Numbered from the stretch's first letter, positions 34,863 through 44,544 are shown. The stretch: DNA of 64,000 nt from Martelella mediterranea (GCF_021021415.1 NZ_JAINWJ010000015.1:1-64000), one strand, 5' to 3'. Notes: generated by a model from the letters alone, not told the origin. A program made the numbers and translations.

Positions 34863-36179
34863 ATGCAGGAATGGACTTTCGCACTATTGCTGATGTTCGG
34901 CGGCGTGGTGGCCATGCTGCTGATCGGCCTACCGATCGTGTTCGCCTTTCTGGTGGTCAACATTGTTGGCGCCATCATCTTTCTCGGTGGGGAAATCGGG
35001 CTCACGCAAATGGTGAGAAACATGGGGCCCGCCGTCGCCAACTATTCGCTCGCGCCGGTGCCGCTGTTCGTCCTGATGGGCGAGATCATGTTGCAGACCG
35101 GCATGGCATCACGATCGATCGATGCGATTGACCGGCTGATATCCCGCGTGCCCGGGCGCCTCTCCATCGTCGCCGTTCTGAGCGGCACGGTGTTCTCCTC
35201 GCTTTCGGGATCGACCATCGCCAATGTCGCAGTGGTGGGGCGTACGCTTTATCCGCAAATGCACGATCGCGGTTATCACCCGGTCATGGCGGTCGGCCCG
35301 GTCCTTGCCGTTGGCGGCATCGCCATGCTCATTCCGCCATCAAGCCTCGGCGTGCTCCTAGGCAGCCTGGCGCAGATATCCATCAACGACCTGCTGCTGA
35401 CCGCGATCGTTCCAGGCGTCCTGATGGCACTCCTGTTCCTGGGATTCATTATCGTAAGCTGTGTCATCAGGCCCGATATTGCGCCGGTATTTGATGTCAA
35501 GGAGTTGACCTGGAAGCAACGGCTGATGCCGGTGGTAACCCATGTGTTGCCGCTCATGCTGATCTTCGTGGCGGTCGTGGGCAGCATGTTCACCGGCGTC
35601 GCCACGCCGACCGAGGCATCGGCGATCGGCGTGCTTGCAACAATCGTTGCGGCTGCGGGCTACCGGGCACTGTCGATCGAAAGCCTGCGCAAATCGCTGG
35701 TCGAAACCACGAAATTCAGCGGCATGCTCCTGATCATTATCTGTACCTCGGGCACCTTCTCGCAGATCCTCGCCTTCAGCGGCGCGACCCAGAGCCTTGC
35801 CGAGATGGTAACGTCCTCCGGCCTGACACCGCTTCTTCTGGTGCTCGGCATGCTCGCCGTGCTGGTGTTCCTCGGCTGTTTCATGGATCAACTGTCGATG
35901 ATGATGCTGACCCTGCCGATCTTCATGCCGATCGTAGCCGGCCTCGGGATCGACCAGCTCTGGTTCGGCGTGCTCGTGCTGATCGTTCTCGAGATCAGCC
36001 TTATTACACCGCCTTTCGGCCTGCTGCTATTCGTGATGCAAGGCGTCGTCGGAAAGCAGCTGAAGGTCACGACCATCTATGCCGCGGTCGCGCCATTCAT
36101 CCTGCTCGAATTTATCATTCTGGCGCTCATGATCGTCTTCCCGCAGTTGACATCCTGGCTTCCAGGCCTGCTGAGGTAG
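34863..36179 (+). CDS. TRAP transporter large permease, DctM family (system 3)
   Basis: A 438-residue DctM protein. The family pattern is APVPLFVLMGEIMLQTGMAS, FSSLSGSTIANVAVVGRTLYP, GGIAMLIPPSSLGVLLG and, in the second half, FLGCFMDQLSMMMLTLPIF and LITPPFGLLLFVMQG. The start at 34863 follows the DctQ stop directly; the longer open frame upstream is out of register with dctQ. Transcription ends at the strong hairpin 34 bases downstream. Confidence 0.9.
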   Translation: MQEWTFALLLMFGGVVAMLLIGLPIVFAFLVVNIVGAIIFLGGEIGLTQMVRNMGPAVANYSLAPVPLFVLMGEIMLQTGMASRSIDAIDRLISRVPGRLSIVAVLSGTVFSSLSGSTIANVAVVGRTLYPQMHDRGYHPVMAVGPVLAVGGIAMLIPPSSLGVLLGSLAQISINDLLLTAIVPGVLMALLFLGFIIVSCVIRPDIAPVFDVKELTWKQRLMPVVTHVLPLMLIFVAVVGSMFTGVATPTEASAIGVLATIVAAAGYRALSIESLRKSLVETTKFSGMLLIIICTSGTFSQILAFSGATQSLAEMVTSSGLTPLLLVLGMLAVLVFLGCFMDQLSMMMLTLPIFMPIVAGLGIDQLWFGVLVLIVLEISLITPPFGLLLFVMQGVVGKQLKVTTIYAAVAPFILLEFIILALMIVFPQLTSWLPGLLR

Positions 36180-36212
36180 GATACAGCGAAGAGCATCCAG
36201 ACAATGCAAACG

Positions 36213-36255
36213 AAAGGTCGCGACCAGCATACACCAAGCTGGTCGCGACCTTTTT
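36213..36255 (+). terminator. Strong rho-independent terminator (bidirectional capable)
   Basis: A perfect 15-16 bp stem, AAAGGTCGCGACCAGC with its complement GCTGGTCGCGACCTTT, a 9-nt loop and a T5 run, between the convergent dctM (+) and FAD oxidoreductase (-) genes. The A-run on the left makes it usable from both sides. Confidence 0.92.
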
Positions 36256-36302
36256 GCTTGTCATGAAGAGGTTTCGAAGGCCTCGCAGCCCCAACGCGTT
36301 GG

Positions 36303-37601
36303 CTATTTCGAAAGCCGGCTGAAGCGGTAGGGTGCCGGGTCGACGATCGGCGTTGCGTTCGACACGAGATCGGCAGCCAGTTGGCCTGCGGCGGGCGACG
36401 TGCCGAAACCATGACCCGAGAATCCGGTGGCCAATGTCAGGCCGGGGACCCGATCAAGGCCTGAAATAACCGGCAGCGAATCCGGGGTGACGTCGATCAT
36501 CCCGGCCCAGGTCTCCCTGATCTCGGCTTTCTCGAAAACCGGGAAGGCCTTGACCGTATTGGCGATGGCTTCGGCGATAAGGCCCGCATCGACCAAGGGG
36601 TCCTTTGTGCGCACCCGCTCGAATGGTGAAGGACCGGTATCCTTCCACCGTCTCGGCAAGCCGAGATCGCCAAGGAACTCGCGCCCCAGCGATAAACGCA
36701 AATACTTCCAATTGTCCCGAAGGGTCGGCAGATATTTGAGCCCGATCAACAGGTTGTCGATGGTCAGCGGATGGCAGAGCGCGCCGCGCTGGGTCACGGT
36801 GTATCCGCCGTCCAGCCGCTTTCGAAACGAAAAATCCGAAGCCCCGAACGCGATATCCGACGGCCCGTCCATGGGCGCTGTGCGGATGACGGAGGCGACC
36901 ATCGGAAGCGTGGGCAACGAGATGCCCATATTGCCAAGGAAGCGACGCGACCACAGCCCGGCGGCAAGCAGCACCTGATCGCATTTGATTTCGCCGCGCT
37001 CGGTGTGGACGCCCGCCACCCGCCCTCCCGCAAGGGAAAGCGAAAATGCGGTGCAATTCTCGATGATGACTGCGCCCTTCTGCTGCGCCGCCGTCGCGAT
37101 CGCGCTCGAAGCCAGCGTCGGCTCGGCATAACCGTCCGAGGGCGTATAGATGCCACCCGCCCATTTCTGTGCCGTGCCGGGCATCAGATCGTCGATCTCG
37201 CGCGGCGTCACGAGGCGGGAATCGAGCGAAAGGTCAGAGACGGCCTGTAGCCATTTCCTGTGAGGCTCCATTTCGGCTTCGGTACGCGCGGCATACATGA
37301 TGCCGGCGCGCCGGTACCCCGCGTCAAAGCCCGTGCGCTGGGGCATCTGTGTCCAGAGCTGGTCGGAGGTCACGGCGAGGGCCACATCCTCTGGGTGGCG
37401 GTTCAGCTTCCGCACCCAGCCGAGATTCCGGGATGACTGCTCTGCGCCAATCCGCCCCTTTTCCAGAATGGTGACCGGAATGCCTCGCTCGGCAAGCGTC
37501 AGACCGGCCGTCAGCCCGATGATCCCGCCGCCGAGAATGACGACAGTGGTCTGCTTGGGCAAATCGGATGAGGTCTGTACGGGTCTGATGAGCGGCGCCA
37601 T
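36303..37601 (-). CDS. FAD-dependent oxidoreductase, DadA/GlpD-like amine or D-amino acid oxidase family
   Basis: A 432-residue DAO-fold flavoprotein. The FAD site is VVILGGGIIGLTAGLTLAERG (20-40), with an ILEKG acidic strand end. GWVRKLNRHPED follows, and near the C-terminus ETWAGMIDVTPDSLPVISG and GFSGHGFGTSPAAG are classical for sarcosine/D-amino-acid oxidase relatives. These oxidise C-N bonds of amino acids or amines to imines. RidA, encoded just upstream, would hydrolyse the imine. With the ornithine-cyclodeaminase-family gene it forms a three-gene minus-strand operon. The substrate is unknown; opines, amines and N-methyl amino acids are candidates. Confidence 0.85.
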   Translation of the reverse strand: MAPLIRPVQTSSDLPKQTTVVILGGGIIGLTAGLTLAERGIPVTILEKGRIGAEQSSRNLGWVRKLNRHPEDVALAVTSDQLWTQMPQRTGFDAGYRRAGIMYAARTEAEMEPHRKWLQAVSDLSLDSRLVTPREIDDLMPGTAQKWAGGIYTPSDGYAEPTLASSAIATAAQQKGAVIIENCTAFSLSLAGGRVAGVHTERGEIKCDQVLLAAGLWSRRFLGNMGISLPTLPMVASVIRTAPMDGPSDIAFGASDFSFRKRLDGGYTVTQRGALCHPLTIDNLLIGLKYLPTLRDNWKYLRLSLGREFLGDLGLPRRWKDTGPSPFERVRTKDPLVDAGLIAEAIANTVKAFPVFEKAEIRETWAGMIDVTPDSLPVISGLDRVPGLTLATGFSGHGFGTSPAAGQLAADLVSNATPIVDPAPYRFSRLSK

Positions 37602-37655
37602 GAGAAGGGTCCTGAACGCGGTGCGTGTTCGCTTAGGAGTGAATGGGCATGTGGA

Positions 37656-38081
37656 TCACGTGGCGGAGAGATTGATCAACCTGGTGTTGCCCTTGCCCGC
37701 ACCACGATAGGCCGTCACGTCGATCTCCACACGGTAGACTTTGGAACCCAATGCCGGGCAGACCATCGTCGTCGCCGGATCGATGCCGCGAAACGCCTTG
37801 CCCAGAACCTCGCCCACGGCATCGCCATCGGCCGGATCCTGAACATAGACTCGTGATGAAACCACATCCTCCAGGCCAGATTCCACCGCGCGAAGCGCCC
37901 GCTCGATATTGGCCAGAACCTGCTCGGTCTGCGCGGTGATGTCGTCCGGAATCTCCTTGGTTTCCGGATTCCGGCCCGCGGTGTTGGACACGAAAATCAG
38001 ATTGTCCACCGCGACCACGCGCGAATAGCTGGCCCAGTCCTCGAACTTGTTGCCGGTTTTTACCTTGATCACATCAACCAT
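37656..38081 (-). CDS. RidA family protein (second copy)
   Basis: A 141-residue YjgF/RidA-family protein more divergent than the copy at 13.1 kb. Features are WASYSRVVAVDNLIFVSNTAG, ITAQTEQVLANIERAL, VSSRVYVQD and the C-terminal VYRVEIDVTAYRG. The invariant substrate Arg of RidA (in 'ARxxYxVxxLPxxxxVEVE') is not obvious, since the region reads TTMVCPALGSKVYRVEID. It may belong to a RidA subfamily with a different role. It sits between the FAD oxidoreductase and ornithine-cyclodeaminase-family genes. Confidence 0.85.
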   Translation of the reverse strand: MVDVIKVKTGNKFEDWASYSRVVAVDNLIFVSNTAGRNPETKEIPDDITAQTEQVLANIERALRAVESGLEDVVSSRVYVQDPADGDAVGEVLGKAFRGIDPATTMVCPALGSKVYRVEIDVTAYRGAGKGNTRLINLSAT

Positions 38082-38108
38082 TTTTTGTCTCTCCAGATTG
38101 CAGCAAGC

Positions 38109-39248
38109 CTAGCGAAGAACCGGCTCGTCCCAGAGATTGAGCTTCACGCCAATCCCCTTCTCGATCGCATTGCGGTAAAGGATCGTTCCCCATGCGACGT
38201 CCTCGACCGGCATGCCGCCGACCGAAAGCATGATGATTTCGTCGTCATTCCGCCGGCCGGGCGCCTCGCCGGCAACGATGCGGCTCAGATCCTCAATGTC
38301 ATCCATGCGCAGCCGGCCTTCGTCGACCAGATCCATGAAGCGCATGCCAACCGCGGGAATGTGATTGTGCGTCGGCTTCGGGGTTTCGTGGTGCCAGGCC
38401 TCATAGAGCGGCGTGAATTCCAGCACCTTGCGCACATCGGGACCTTCGACGCCGCGGTCGAAATTTCCAAGGGCCGGCATGGCGAAGAACGTGCCGGGGC
38501 TGATCCACTCGCGCTTCACATGCGGATAGGTGGACGGATCGCCCGTCGGGCCGGATGAGCAATAGGCCACCACATCGGATCCGCGCACCAGTTCCTCGTC
38601 GGTGCCGACTTCCTCGATATGTTTGACCTGCGGATAGGTACTTCTGACCCATTCCGCGAAAGCGTCGAGATTCTTGCGACCACGTCCCTTCACCTTGACG
38701 GTGTCGATGCCGGGGCAGGCGGCGATGAAAGCGCTGAGCGAGGTCTTGCCCATGACGCCCGGACCGAGGATGCCTGCAACCCTGGAGTCCTTTCTCGCCA
38801 GATGCCTGGCGCCAACCCCCGGCACAGCGCCGGTGCGATAGGCCGACAGCAGGTTTGCCGACATCAGCGCGAGCGGCGCGCCTGTATCGGTGTCATTCAG
38901 GATGAACATCAGGATCGAACGCGGCAGGCCCCTCTCCCGGTTCGCGATGTTGGAGCCGTACCATTTCACGCCGGTCGTGCCGAATTTGCCGCCAAGATAG
39001 GCCGGCATCGCCATGAAACGGCGATCTGCCGTGGGCTTCGGCATGTTCGGGAACGGCGAATTTTCGGGGAACAGGATCAGCGAGCCGTGCGAACTGTTGT
39101 TCGCTCCGGCCATGCGATAGTCGCCACCAGCAAGCAACGCGAACATCTCTTCCATGGCATCGACACAGGCGGGCATGTCGGTCACACCGGCGCGCACCAT
39201 ATCGGGCTCGGACAGGTAGATGAAATCGATCTTGGTGGAAATGGTCAT
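38109..39248 (-). CDS. Ornithine cyclodeaminase / mu-crystallin family protein
   Basis: A 379-residue protein, somewhat longer than the usual 310-350 of the family. The start at 39248 (MTISTKIDF...) is used because the upstream extension has no ribosome site. Family features are an N-terminal substrate domain with FGTTGVKWYGSN (Lys position of ornithine cyclodeaminase), LMSANLLSAYRTGAVPGVGARHLA and the NAD-binding loop GILGPGVMGKTSL. Members deaminate ornithine to proline, or reduce/oxidise cyclic imines and opine-like compounds. Some close relatives carry the database name 'tyramine oxidase subunit B' (from memory, unverified). It is first in the operon with RidA and the FAD oxidoreductase. 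Confidence 0.82.
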   Translation of the reverse strand: MTISTKIDFIYLSEPDMVRAGVTDMPACVDAMEEMFALLAGGDYRMAGANNSSHGSLILFPENSPFPNMPKPTADRRFMAMPAYLGGKFGTTGVKWYGSNIANRERGLPRSILMFILNDTDTGAPLALMSANLLSAYRTGAVPGVGARHLARKDSRVAGILGPGVMGKTSLSAFIAACPGIDTVKVKGRGRKNLDAFAEWVRSTYPQVKHIEEVGTDEELVRGSDVVAYCSSGPTGDPSTYPHVKREWISPGTFFAMPALGNFDRGVEGPDVRKVLEFTPLYEAWHHETPKPTHNHIPAVGMRFMDLVDEGRLRMDDIEDLSRIVAGEAPGRRNDDEIIMLSVGGMPVEDVAWGTILYRNAIEKGIGVKLNLWDEPVLR

Positions 39249-39608
39249 TCTGTCATCCTCGTTGTCAACCGGCGGTTCGCCAAACCGTGGCCGTCTGCTG
39301 CGAGCCTCTGCACGAGCGCAAGGTGACCGGTAGAGCGGCACGGCGCTCCGACCTTCCCAAAGCGCCACGTCTCCTCTCCCGCAGCATAACTACGTATTCG
39401 ACGGCCCAAGACATGTCCGGATATGCGGAGGTTTCAATCACGGGCCGTCTGCCAACTCCCGGCGAACGGTTTTTGAGTGGTACTGCATGGGCAGACCCCC
39501 ATGAATTGCGCTTGCGGTCATTTACGTTACAATTCCGGCCACGCTCCGTGGGGACGGTCGCGGCTCTCCGGACCGCTGCGCGCAGGCAAAATCGGTGGCG
39601 TTTTCACA
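39249..39608. other. Intergenic region upstream of the ornithine-cyclodeaminase-family operon
   Basis: About 360 bp between the end of the AraC gene and the start of the operon on the same strand. It should contain the operon promoter and the AraC-family target sites, but I could not identify clear direct repeats. No gene seen. Confidence 0.35.
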
Positions 39609-40706
39609 TCAAGGATGGGATGATTGTCTGCGGACAGCCTTGCGCGCAGCACTCGGCGATACGCCGGTCAGACTCCGAAAGGCGCGAGAGAACGCCGCCT
39701 GGTTTCCATAGCCGAGATGCTCGGCCATTTGCTCGATGGTGATCGTTCCGCCACTCATCAGATTCCGGGCCTTTTTCAAGCGTTCGTCATTAACGATTTT
39801 TCTGAAGCTCGTGTCGTGCGCGCTGAGTTGGCGACGGATGGTGCGGGGGCTGACGGCGAGTTCGTCGCACACCGATTTAAGATCGATAGCCTCCCGGCCG
39901 AGCCGCCGCGCAACGATCAGCGCAACACGCTCGGGAAGCGAGCAATGAGGCTCTTCCGGCGCGCTGAGCAGATCGAACAGGTGGCTCTCGACGATCTGAC
40001 GGGCTGCCTCGTTGAAGCGCAGCCAATTGCTTAAGGGGCGCTCGAGATCGGATTCGCGAAGCACCATGCCGTTGGCGGAGGCGTTGCCTCTGATCCTGCA
40101 TTTGAAGAAGCGACGCAGAACCTCTGCGCGGTCGGAAACGTCGTGCTCGAACCTCACTTCCACAGGGTTCCAGCGGTCGGACAGCAATTGCCGCACCATG
40201 CCGCACAGGCCCGCTATGGCGTATTCCGCGTCCTGGCGCCTCGGCCATACGCTCAGATCGTCGATCATGTAGACGTATACGCTTTGCTCTTCCTGCCTCT
40301 TGCAGGCCATGGTGGTATGGCTCTGCCATAACCTTTGAAAACGCGCGAATACGTCCAGAGCACCTCTTAACGTCTGGGCCGTCGCAAGCAGGGAATAGAC
40401 CGGACCAATCTCCCAGGCGCGAAACGCCTGGCCCATTTCCAGGCCGAGATAGGGCCGCTCCAGCAGGTTGGCCGCATCCTCGAAGAAACCGACATAGGCG
40501 CGCAACGGGATCATCGCATATGGGCTCACGGCCGGGCCATCGGTCAGGCCATGCCGGTACAAGAGGTCCGTCAGGTTCTTGCCGTCACCCGTTAGTTCCC
40601 TGACAATGGCGTCAACGAACAAGCGCCGCACGACCGGCAGGGCTTCGCTGCGACCGGCAACTTCATAGGTTCCCGTTCCAGCGGCATGTTTAGCGTTGGT
40701 CTGCAT
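39609..40706 (-). CDS. AraC family regulator with Arabinose_bd-type (OruR-like) N-terminal domain
   Basis: A 365-residue regulator. The first 230 residues match the 'AraC-type, N-terminal' sensor domain found in OruR- and ArgR-like regulators: PYLGLEMGQAFRAWEIGPVYSLL and FARFQRLWQSH. The C-terminal AraC DNA-binding domain has two HTHs (LKSVCDELAVSPRTIRRQLS and ITIEQMAEHLGYGNQAAFSRAFRSLTGVSPSAAR). It lies immediately upstream of the ornithine-cyclodeaminase/RidA/FAD oxidase operon on the same strand and divergent from the ABC importer, so it could control either or both. Confidence 0.88.
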   Translation of the reverse strand: MQTNAKHAAGTGTYEVAGRSEALPVVRRLFVDAIVRELTGDGKNLTDLLYRHGLTDGPAVSPYAMIPLRAYVGFFEDAANLLERPYLGLEMGQAFRAWEIGPVYSLLATAQTLRGALDVFARFQRLWQSHTTMACKRQEEQSVYVYMIDDLSVWPRRQDAEYAIAGLCGMVRQLLSDRWNPVEVRFEHDVSDRAEVLRRFFKCRIRGNASANGMVLRESDLERPLSNWLRFNEAARQIVESHLFDLLSAPEEPHCSLPERVALIVARRLGREAIDLKSVCDELAVSPRTIRRQLSAHDTSFRKIVNDERLKKARNLMSGGTITIEQMAEHLGYGNQAAFSRAFRSLTGVSPSAARKAVRRQSSHP

Positions 40707-41066
40707 GGCCTACTCCAATACGGTAGGCGGCGGCGACCGCCGTCCCCAAATTTTATTTTACTTACGAAACAATAGCGCGATTATGGCCGCTAATGCAAAA
40801 TATTCGGTCACAAAGTGCATGGATCGCGGGTTTTGGTGTCCTCTACACTCACATGAGTTCGTTCGACCGTCCAAACTGGCTCCGCTGTACCAAGACTGCG
40901 ATGAACAGACCGGAACTAGATATACCATGTTCTACGCTCACTGGTTTGCAGTTTCGGCCGCGGACTTTCCGCAATCGCGCGTCAAAACGGTCGGACTTTT
41001 TATTCAGCGGACCGGAGCGGTCTGCAATGCGGCATTCGTGTCCTCAGCCAAGCAAGGAGAATACCG
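40707..41066. other. Divergent promoter region, AraC gene / ABC importer
   Basis: About 360 bp, AT-richer than average near 40745-40800 (TTTTATTTTACTTACG). Expected to hold both divergent promoters. The overlapping plus-strand open frames here show no recognised domain. A good AAGGAG ribosome site for the ABC binding protein closes the region. Confidence 0.35.
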
Positions 41067-42599
41067 ATGAACAAGATCGACAGGCGACTGTTCCTGAAGC
41101 TCGCAGCCGCGGCCGGAGGGGCACTGGTGGCCCGCCCGAATCTTACCTTTGCCGATGATGGCGAAATCGAAAACGTCTCGATCGCCTGGACCTCCGATCC
41201 GGTAACATGGGATCCCAACCAGCGGCTTGCGCCCGACCCGCAGTCCATTCTCAAGACCATTTTCGATCAGCCGATCGACCAGCTTCAGAATCTCGAGCTG
41301 GCGCCCAATGTGCTGACGGACTGGGAACTGGCTGACGACGCAATGAGCATGCATGTCTGGATGCGCGACGACATCACGTTTTCCGACGGTTCGCCGATGA
41401 CGATGGAGGACTTCCGCTACACCTTCTTCGAACGCATTCAGCAAGGCGATGAAATCGATCTCGTTGTCGGCTTCGGGGTCGTATCCGACATCGAGATCAT
41501 CTCGCCAACCGAGGGCATCATGCGGTTTTCGCAGCCCTTCGCCACCCCGGCGCAATGGCTGAGTTTCAGCGCGAGCTTCGTGATTTCGAAGGCCTATGCC
41601 GAGAAGGTGGGCATCGAGGGCCTGCAGACCAAGCCAATGGGCTCGGGACCCTATGAACTGGTGGAATACGAGCGCGACAGCCGGATCGTGCTGAAACGCC
41701 GCGACGACTACTGGGGCGAGTTGCCGGCCATCAAGCAGCTCACCTTCGAGATCATTCCCGACGCCACGGCCCGTCTTGCGGCGCTTGAATCCGGCAATGT
41801 CGACTTCGCCGTCGAACTGTCGATCCGCGACGTCAAGCGCCTGCAGCAATCCGATCGCTTCAAGGCCATCGCCAACCCGATCGCCCGGATCATTTATGTC
41901 ACAGTGCGCGCCGACGGCACCTTCGAGGACAAGAACATCCGTCTTGCCGCCCACTACGCCATCAACAAGGAATTGTTGTCCAAGGCCTTCTTCGGCGGAG
42001 ACGCCGTGGCGATCGATGCGCCCTCGATCCCGGGCATGCCCGGCTATCCCGAGGATTTCGAATTCCCCTACGATCCCGAGAAGGCCATGGAATTACTGGC
42101 GCAATCCGGCTATGGCCCGGACAATCCGGTTACCATCGGTTTCGCAACCACCAACGGCAACTTCACCGGCGATTACGATATCGCCCGCGCCATCGTGACG
42201 ATGTGGGAGAAGGTCGGCATCAAGACGGACCTCCAGGTCATCACCGAGGGGCAATGGTACGATCTCAACGCCACCGGCAAGCTTCCCGATGCGTCGCTGT
42301 TCGTCTGGGAGAACGGCACCGGCGACCCGGAAATCTTCACCGGCAACATGTTCAACGCCGATCTGCCGTTCGCCACTTTCCGGCGCCCCGACATCACAGC
42401 CAAGATCAAGCCGCTGTTCGATATCGCGGACTATGACGAGCGCATCCGCAAATATGATGAGCTGAACCGCTGGCTCATTGAAGAAGGGGCGATCATACCA
42501 TTGCTGCAGGCGATCCAGACCATCGGCTTCAGCAACCAGTTCAACTTCCAGCCCTGGACCAATGGCTGGATTCTGCCCAGCGCCATCACGAAGGCCTGA
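41067..42599 (+). CDS. ABC transporter substrate-binding protein, family 5 (Dpp/Opp-type)
   Basis: A 510-residue extracellular solute-binding protein of family 5. The N-terminus has a twin-arginine-like DRRLFLKLAAAAGG signal, so it may be Tat-exported. The family is shown by WTSDPVTWDPNQRLAPD, TWELADDAMSMHVWMRDDITFSDGSPMTMEDF-type text around 85-115, MGSGPYELVEYERDSRIVLKR-type text near 190-210, and ENGTGDPEIF near the C-terminus. It heads an operon with two permeases and a fused ATPase. Substrates of this family range from peptides and opines to glycosides and nickel, so specificity is open. The aldehyde dehydrogenase downstream hints at a catabolic substrate. Confidence 0.88.
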   Translation: MNKIDRRLFLKLAAAAGGALVARPNLTFADDGEIENVSIAWTSDPVTWDPNQRLAPDPQSILKTIFDQPIDQLQNLELAPNVLTDWELADDAMSMHVWMRDDITFSDGSPMTMEDFRYTFFERIQQGDEIDLVVGFGVVSDIEIISPTEGIMRFSQPFATPAQWLSFSASFVISKAYAEKVGIEGLQTKPMGSGPYELVEYERDSRIVLKRRDDYWGELPAIKQLTFEIIPDATARLAALESGNVDFAVELSIRDVKRLQQSDRFKAIANPIARIIYVTVRADGTFEDKNIRLAAHYAINKELLSKAFFGGDAVAIDAPSIPGMPGYPEDFEFPYDPEKAMELLAQSGYGPDNPVTIGFATTNGNFTGDYDIARAIVTMWEKVGIKTDLQVITEGQWYDLNATGKLPDASLFVWENGTGDPEIFTGNMFNADLPFATFRRPDITAKIKPLFDIADYDERIRKYDELNRWLIEEGAIIPLLQAIQTIGFSNQFNFQPWTNGWILPSAITKA

Positions 42600-42672
42600 A
42601 CGGGTCTGTCGATCTCCCTTGACCGCCGCCGCTCAGCGGCGGTCAGCAATTCTCTTTCAGGGACCGAGATAG

Positions 42673-43689
42673 TTGATCAAATCACTGCTGTTGATCTTCG
42701 CACGACGCCTCGCCTCGCTTTTGCCGGTGTTCGTCATCGTTTCGATGCTGGTGTTCGTGGCCTTGAGAGCACTGCCGGTCAATCCCGCTCAAATGGCGCT
42801 GCCGCCGCAGGCAACCCTTGAACAGGTCGAGGCCAAGCGCCTGGAAATGGGGCTCGATAAACCCATCTGGGAACAATATGCCCACTGGGTGGGACAGGCT
42901 GTCCGGGGTGATTTCGGCGATTCCGCCCAGTACCGAATGCCGACCAGCGAGGTCATACTGTCGCGCCTGCCCGCCACTGTCGAACTGGCGCTCGGCGCAC
43001 TGATCTTTGCGGTGATCGTCGGCGTGGCCGGCGGGCTGACTCTGTTTGCGGTTCGCGGCACGCCGCTTGAGGGCGCGGCGGTTTTCGGAACGTCGGTGCT
43101 GATGGCGCTGCCGGATTTCCTGTTGTCCCTGCTCTTCATCCTGCTTTTCGGCGTGATCATTCAGATTTTTCCCGTCAATGGGCGTCTCGGTCCGGGAATG
43201 ATCGTGCCCGACCAGACCGGTTTCTTGGTTATCGACGCCTTCCTGACCGGCGACCCGACGCTAATCGGCAGCGTTCTCTCCCATATGGTGCTGCCGGTCA
43301 TGGCGCTCGGCCTCGCCTTCGCCCCGCTGATCATCCGGGTGCTGCATTCCAGCCTGATCTCGATCTATGAGGAAAGCTACATCCGCCAGGCCCGGATGCG
43401 CGGCCTGAGCGAAACCCAGATTCTGTTCGGGCAGGCGCTGAAAAACGCCATGCTGCCCGTTATCATCCTCGTCGGCACTCAGTTCGGCCTGCTTTTTGGC
43501 GGAACGTTGCTGGTCGAGATGATCTTCTCCTATCCCGGCATTGGCAATCTGATGCTGCGGTCGATGCAGTCCAGCGACCTGGAGGTCATCCAGACGGTCG
43601 CGCTGATCTATTGCGCGACCACGCTGCTTTTCAATTCACTCGCCGATGCTCTCGCCTACATGATTAATCCAAGGTTGCGTTCCTCATGA
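42673..43689 (+). CDS. ABC transporter permease, DppB-type
   Basis: A 338-residue inner-membrane protein starting with TTG at 42673 behind an AGGGA site. It has the DppB/OppB layout: helix 1 with RRLASLLPVFVIVSMLVF, LGLDKPIWEQYAHW-type MGLDKPIWEQYAHWVGQ, and the EAA loop EESYIRQARMRGLSETQILFGQALKNA near residue 240. It overlaps the DppC gene by 4 bp. Confidence 0.88.
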   Translation: MIKSLLLIFARRLASLLPVFVIVSMLVFVALRALPVNPAQMALPPQATLEQVEAKRLEMGLDKPIWEQYAHWVGQAVRGDFGDSAQYRMPTSEVILSRLPATVELALGALIFAVIVGVAGGLTLFAVRGTPLEGAAVFGTSVLMALPDFLLSLLFILLFGVIIQIFPVNGRLGPGMIVPDQTGFLVIDAFLTGDPTLIGSVLSHMVLPVMALGLAFAPLIIRVLHSSLISIYEESYIRQARMRGLSETQILFGQALKNAMLPVIILVGTQFGLLFGGTLLVEMIFSYPGIGNLMLRSMQSSDLEVIQTVALIYCATTLLFNSLADALAYMINPRLRSS

Positions 43690-44525
43690 GCCGATTTCCG
43701 ACCAGATTGCTCGACACGCGCTTCATCATCGGCTCGGTATTGGCGTCGACCGTTCTCTTCGCCGCGATCTTCGCCCCCTGGCTGGCGCCCTACCCTCCCA
43801 ACGACCAGGATCTGCTGAATATGCTGATGCCGCCGGTCTGGGCCCCGGGCGGTTCGATGGAACACGTGCTGGGCACCGACAGCCTGGGGCGGGACACGCT
43901 TTCCCGCCTGCTCTACGGGGCGCGGATCGCCATGTATGTCGCCTTCTTCGCCTCGACCGGGGCGATGCTGCTCGGCGCGGTGCTCGCCAATCTGGCAGGC
44001 TATTTCGGCGGTTGGGTCGACTGGCTCATCAGCCGCCTTGTCGAGGTCTGGCTGTCCTTTCCGCCCGTCGTGCTGTCCATGCTGTTGATCATCGGGCTTG
44101 GCATCGGCATCGACAAGGTGATCCTCGCCATCGTTCTGGTGGACTGGACGCGGTTCTGTCGTGTCTTGCGAAGCGACGTCCAGGTGACGCGGCGCAAGGA
44201 CTATGTCTCCTTCGCCCGTCTCATCGGATTTTCGCACCTGCGCATCATGACGCGCGAGATCCTGCCCGCGACCATGCCGATGCTGATCACCCTGTTCAGC
44301 CTGCAGATGGGCATCTCCGTCGTCGTCGAAGCCATCCTGTCCTTCGTCTCGATGGGCGTTCCGCCCAATGAACCGGGATGGGGCCAGATGATCGCCGATG
44401 CCCGCATGGACGTCTATTCGGCGCCGTGGGGACTGCTTCTGCCCATCGCCGCTATCTTCCTGACCGTGCTCGGTTTCAACCTGCTCGGCGACGGATTGCG
44501 GCGCGTTCTCGACCCCCGTCAATAA
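43686..44525 (+). CDS. ABC transporter permease, DppC-type
   Basis: A 279-residue membrane protein of the DppC/OppC type. Features are an N-terminal helix, GTDSLGRDTLSRLLYGARIAMYVAF (the DppC 'GTDxxGRD' hallmark), the EAA loop RRKDYVSFARLIGFSHLRIMTREILP, and the closing LTVLGFNLLGDGLRRVLDPR. It begins by ATGA overlap with DppB and is followed after 19 bp by the fused ATPase gene. Confidence 0.9.
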   Translation: MSRFPTRLLDTRFIIGSVLASTVLFAAIFAPWLAPYPPNDQDLLNMLMPPVWAPGGSMEHVLGTDSLGRDTLSRLLYGARIAMYVAFFASTGAMLLGAVLANLAGYFGGWVDWLISRLVEVWLSFPPVVLSMLLIIGLGIGIDKVILAIVLVDWTRFCRVLRSDVQVTRRKDYVSFARLIGFSHLRIMTREILPATMPMLITLFSLQMGISVVVEAILSFVSMGVPPNEPGWGQMIADARMDVYSAPWGLLLPIAAIFLTVLGFNLLGDGLRRVLDPRQ

Positions 44526-44544
44526 CAAACTGGATCAATCTGCC

